NCBI GenBank assembly: GCA_033782935.1
Contig: JAWQEG010000279.1
Coordinates: 2,070,001 to 2,134,000, forward strand
Direction of reading: 5' to 3'
Source: Petrolisthes cinctipes
Taxonomy: Eukaryota > Arthropoda > Malacostraca > Decapoda > Porcellanidae
Length of the DNA stretch: 64,000 nucleotides
The notes below the pieces were generated by a model. It was not told the origin of the DNA, made no database searches, and saw only the letters and a program-made list of their open reading frames with translations. How positions within the stretch are numbered: position 1 is the first letter of the stretch; each line of letters starts with the position of its first letter. Shown here piece by piece: positions 62,663 through 64,000 of this stretch. The translations under genes were made by a program, and so were the position numbers.

Positions 62663-64000
62663 ATCGATTTTTAGCATGTTTTTAGCCTATATTTTGAATA
62701 TATTCTAGCAATGAGTAGGCATGTACAGATTGCTTCTGGGACCCCAAAATATTGAATTTTCGGGTGTTTTGAGCATGAATTTGAGATATAAACGGGTACT
62801 GAAGATACATGCACATATTGACTTTGGGCACCAAAAATATCGATTTTCAGCATGTTTTGGGCCTGAATTTTGAAAATACTCTAACACGGAGTAGGCATGT
62901 ACAGATCGCTTCTGGGACCCCAAAATATCGAATTTTCGGGTGTTTAGGGCCAGAATTTGAGATATAAACGGGTACAGAAGATGAATGCACATATCGACTT
63001 TTGGGCACCTAAAAGATCGATTTTCAGTATGTTTTTGGCCTGTATTTTGAAAATACTCTAACACGGAGTAGGCATGTACAGATACCTTCTGGGACCTCTA
63101 AATATCGAAATTTCGGGTGTTATGGGACTGAATTTGAGATATCGATTTTTTGGCACCTAAAATGTCGATTTTTAGCATGTTTTTAGCCTATATTTTGAAA
63201 ATATTCTAGCACTGTGTAGGCATGTACAGATTGCATCTGGGACCCCAAAATATTGAATTTTCGGGTGTTTTGAGCCTGAATTTGAGATATAAACGGGTAC
63301 AGAAGATACATGCACATATTGACTTTGGGCATCTAAAATATCGATTTTCAGCATGTTTTGGGCTTGTATTTTGAAAATACTCTAACACTGAGTAGGCATG
63401 TACAGATTGCTTCTGGGACCCCAAAATATCGAATTTTCGGGTGTTTTGAGCCTGAATTTGAGATATAAACGGGTACTGAAGATGCATGCACATATCGACT
63501 TTTGTGCACCTAAAAGATCGATTTTCAGTATGTTTTGAGCATGTATTTTGAAAATACTCTAACACGGAGTAGGCATGTACAGATCGCTTCTGGGACCCCT
63601 AAATATTGAATTTTCGGGTGTTTTGGGACTGAATTTGAGATATCGACTTTTTGGCACCTAAAAGATCGATTTTTAGCATGTTTTTATCCTATATTTTGAA
63701 AATATTCTAGCAATGAGTAGGCATGTACAGATTGCTTCTGGGACCCCAAAATATTGAATTTTCGGGTGTTTTGAGCATGAATTTGAGATATAAACGGGTA
63801 CAGAAGATACATGCACATATTGACTTTGGGCACCAAAAATATCGATTTTCAGCATGTTTTGGGCCTGAATTTTGAAAATACTCTAACACTGAGTAGGCAT
63901 GTACAGATTGCTTCTGGGAACCCAAAATATTGAATTTTCGGGTGTTTTGAGCCGGAATTTGAGATATAAACGGGTACTGAAGATGCATGCACATATCGAC
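62663..64000 (+). repeat. Block recurring from 12.36 kb upstream, copy 2 (cut by window end)
   Basis: Copy of 50305-51642 at offset 12,358 bp. Differences seen are TTTTGAATATATTC near 62695 (a broken dyad), TCGAAATTTCGGG near 63107 and GTTTTTATCCTATATTTTG near 63682. The window ends inside a B-I-like second half. Confidence 0.87.

Larger units (their letters stand above)
1..64000. repeat. Tandem satellite DNA array, no genes
   Basis: Every part of the window is built from one family of 148-177 bp monomers in the same orientation, about 380 copies. Landmarks recurring in nearly every monomer include ATCGATTTT at the monomer start, TATTTTGAAAATA, GGCATGTACAGAT, TTCTGGGACC and AATTTTCGGGTG. No non-satellite stretch longer than a few bases was found. 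The array is cut by both window ends, so its true length is greater. Such arrays in eukaryotes usually sit at centromeres, pericentromeres or heterochromatic knobs; which of these applies here cannot be read from sequence. The family is not one I recognise. Satellite identity is certain; centromeric location is an inference. Confidence 0.98.

Noticed and set aside
1..64000. CRISPR array
   Set aside because: Repeats are 148-177 bp and directly adjoining, with no unique spacers and no cas genes.
1..64000. Primate alpha satellite (171 bp with CENP-B boxes)
   Set aside because: Monomer lengths (177, 176, 148) and motifs do not match the alpha-satellite features I know, and only partial 7-of-9 CENP-B-like strings occur.
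1..64000. Transposon, retroelement or LTR insertions
   Set aside because: No break in satellite continuity longer than a few bases, no target-site duplications, no polymerase or integrase motifs. The T11 and T9 runs are replacements within a monomer, not poly-A tails of insertions.
1..64000. Ribosomal or 5S RNA gene repeats, tRNA genes
   Set aside because: Unit length of 501 bp could suggest 5S arrays, but no 5S promoter-like boxes, T-run terminator or tRNA fold is present at a fixed place in each unit.

Overview
The whole 64 kb window is one uninterrupted tandem satellite DNA array. I see no protein-coding gene, RNA gene, CRISPR array, transposon or unique sequence anywhere. The array runs off both ends: the first base falls inside one monomer and the last inside another. 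The size, the roughly 38% GC content (57 of 148 bases in one monomer counted by hand), the nucleosome-scale monomers and the multi-level higher-order structure indicate a eukaryotic chromosome, most likely a (peri)centromeric or heterochromatic satellite. I do not recognise the satellite family, so I name no species; plant or invertebrate are both possible.

Architecture, smallest to largest. (1) A full monomer of 177 bp is itself two diverged halves of about 88 and 89 bp. (2) Three monomer classes, A (176 bp), B (177 bp) and C (148 bp), make a 501-bp trimer. C is short because exactly 29 bp are missing from its second half between two ATAT tetranucleotides. The mean monomer length is therefore 167 bp. 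(3) Two trimer haplotypes (I and II) exist and in places alternate as a 1,002-bp hexamer. (4) Above this are segmental tandem copies with periods of about 826, 1,504, 1,642, 2,132, 2,293, 2,505/3,009 and 5,164 bp, and longer-range matches at offsets of about 3,451, 3,655, 4,426, 4,750, 10,328 and 12,358 bp. Several neighbouring copies differ at only a handful of bases, so unequal exchange or amplification was recent and repeated.

Layout. 1-1256: ordinary trimers plus an ancestral-like full-length C. 1257-4262: two 1.5-kb units. 4263-6242: irregular trimers with two more full-length C monomers. 6243-6960: an A/B-hybrid dimer and a poly-T-bearing trimer. 6961-17288: two copies of a 5,164-bp 31-monomer unit. 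16899-23915: three copies of a 2.5/3.0-kb unit. 23916-28419: alternating I/II trimers with several rearrangement scars. 28420-37030: a 3,451-bp copy followed by 2,293-bp copies. 37031-42363: trimers shortened to 491 bp by a 10-bp deletion, and a 2,132-bp repeat pair. 42364-47651: mixed trimers after a fusion scar. 47652-49520: an 826-bp pentamer, almost three copies. 50305-51780: a block that recurs at 62663-64000. 54820-61560: interleaved 1.6-, 4.4- and 4.75-kb repeats. 62013-62337: a one-monomer duplication.

Minus-strand open frames of 60-178 codons recur throughout, but they are a by-product of the repeat: 501 is divisible by 3 and one strand is poor in stops. I annotate none as genes. Boundaries of large repeat copies were found by eye from shared rare variants and are accurate to tens of bases unless a monomer start is quoted.
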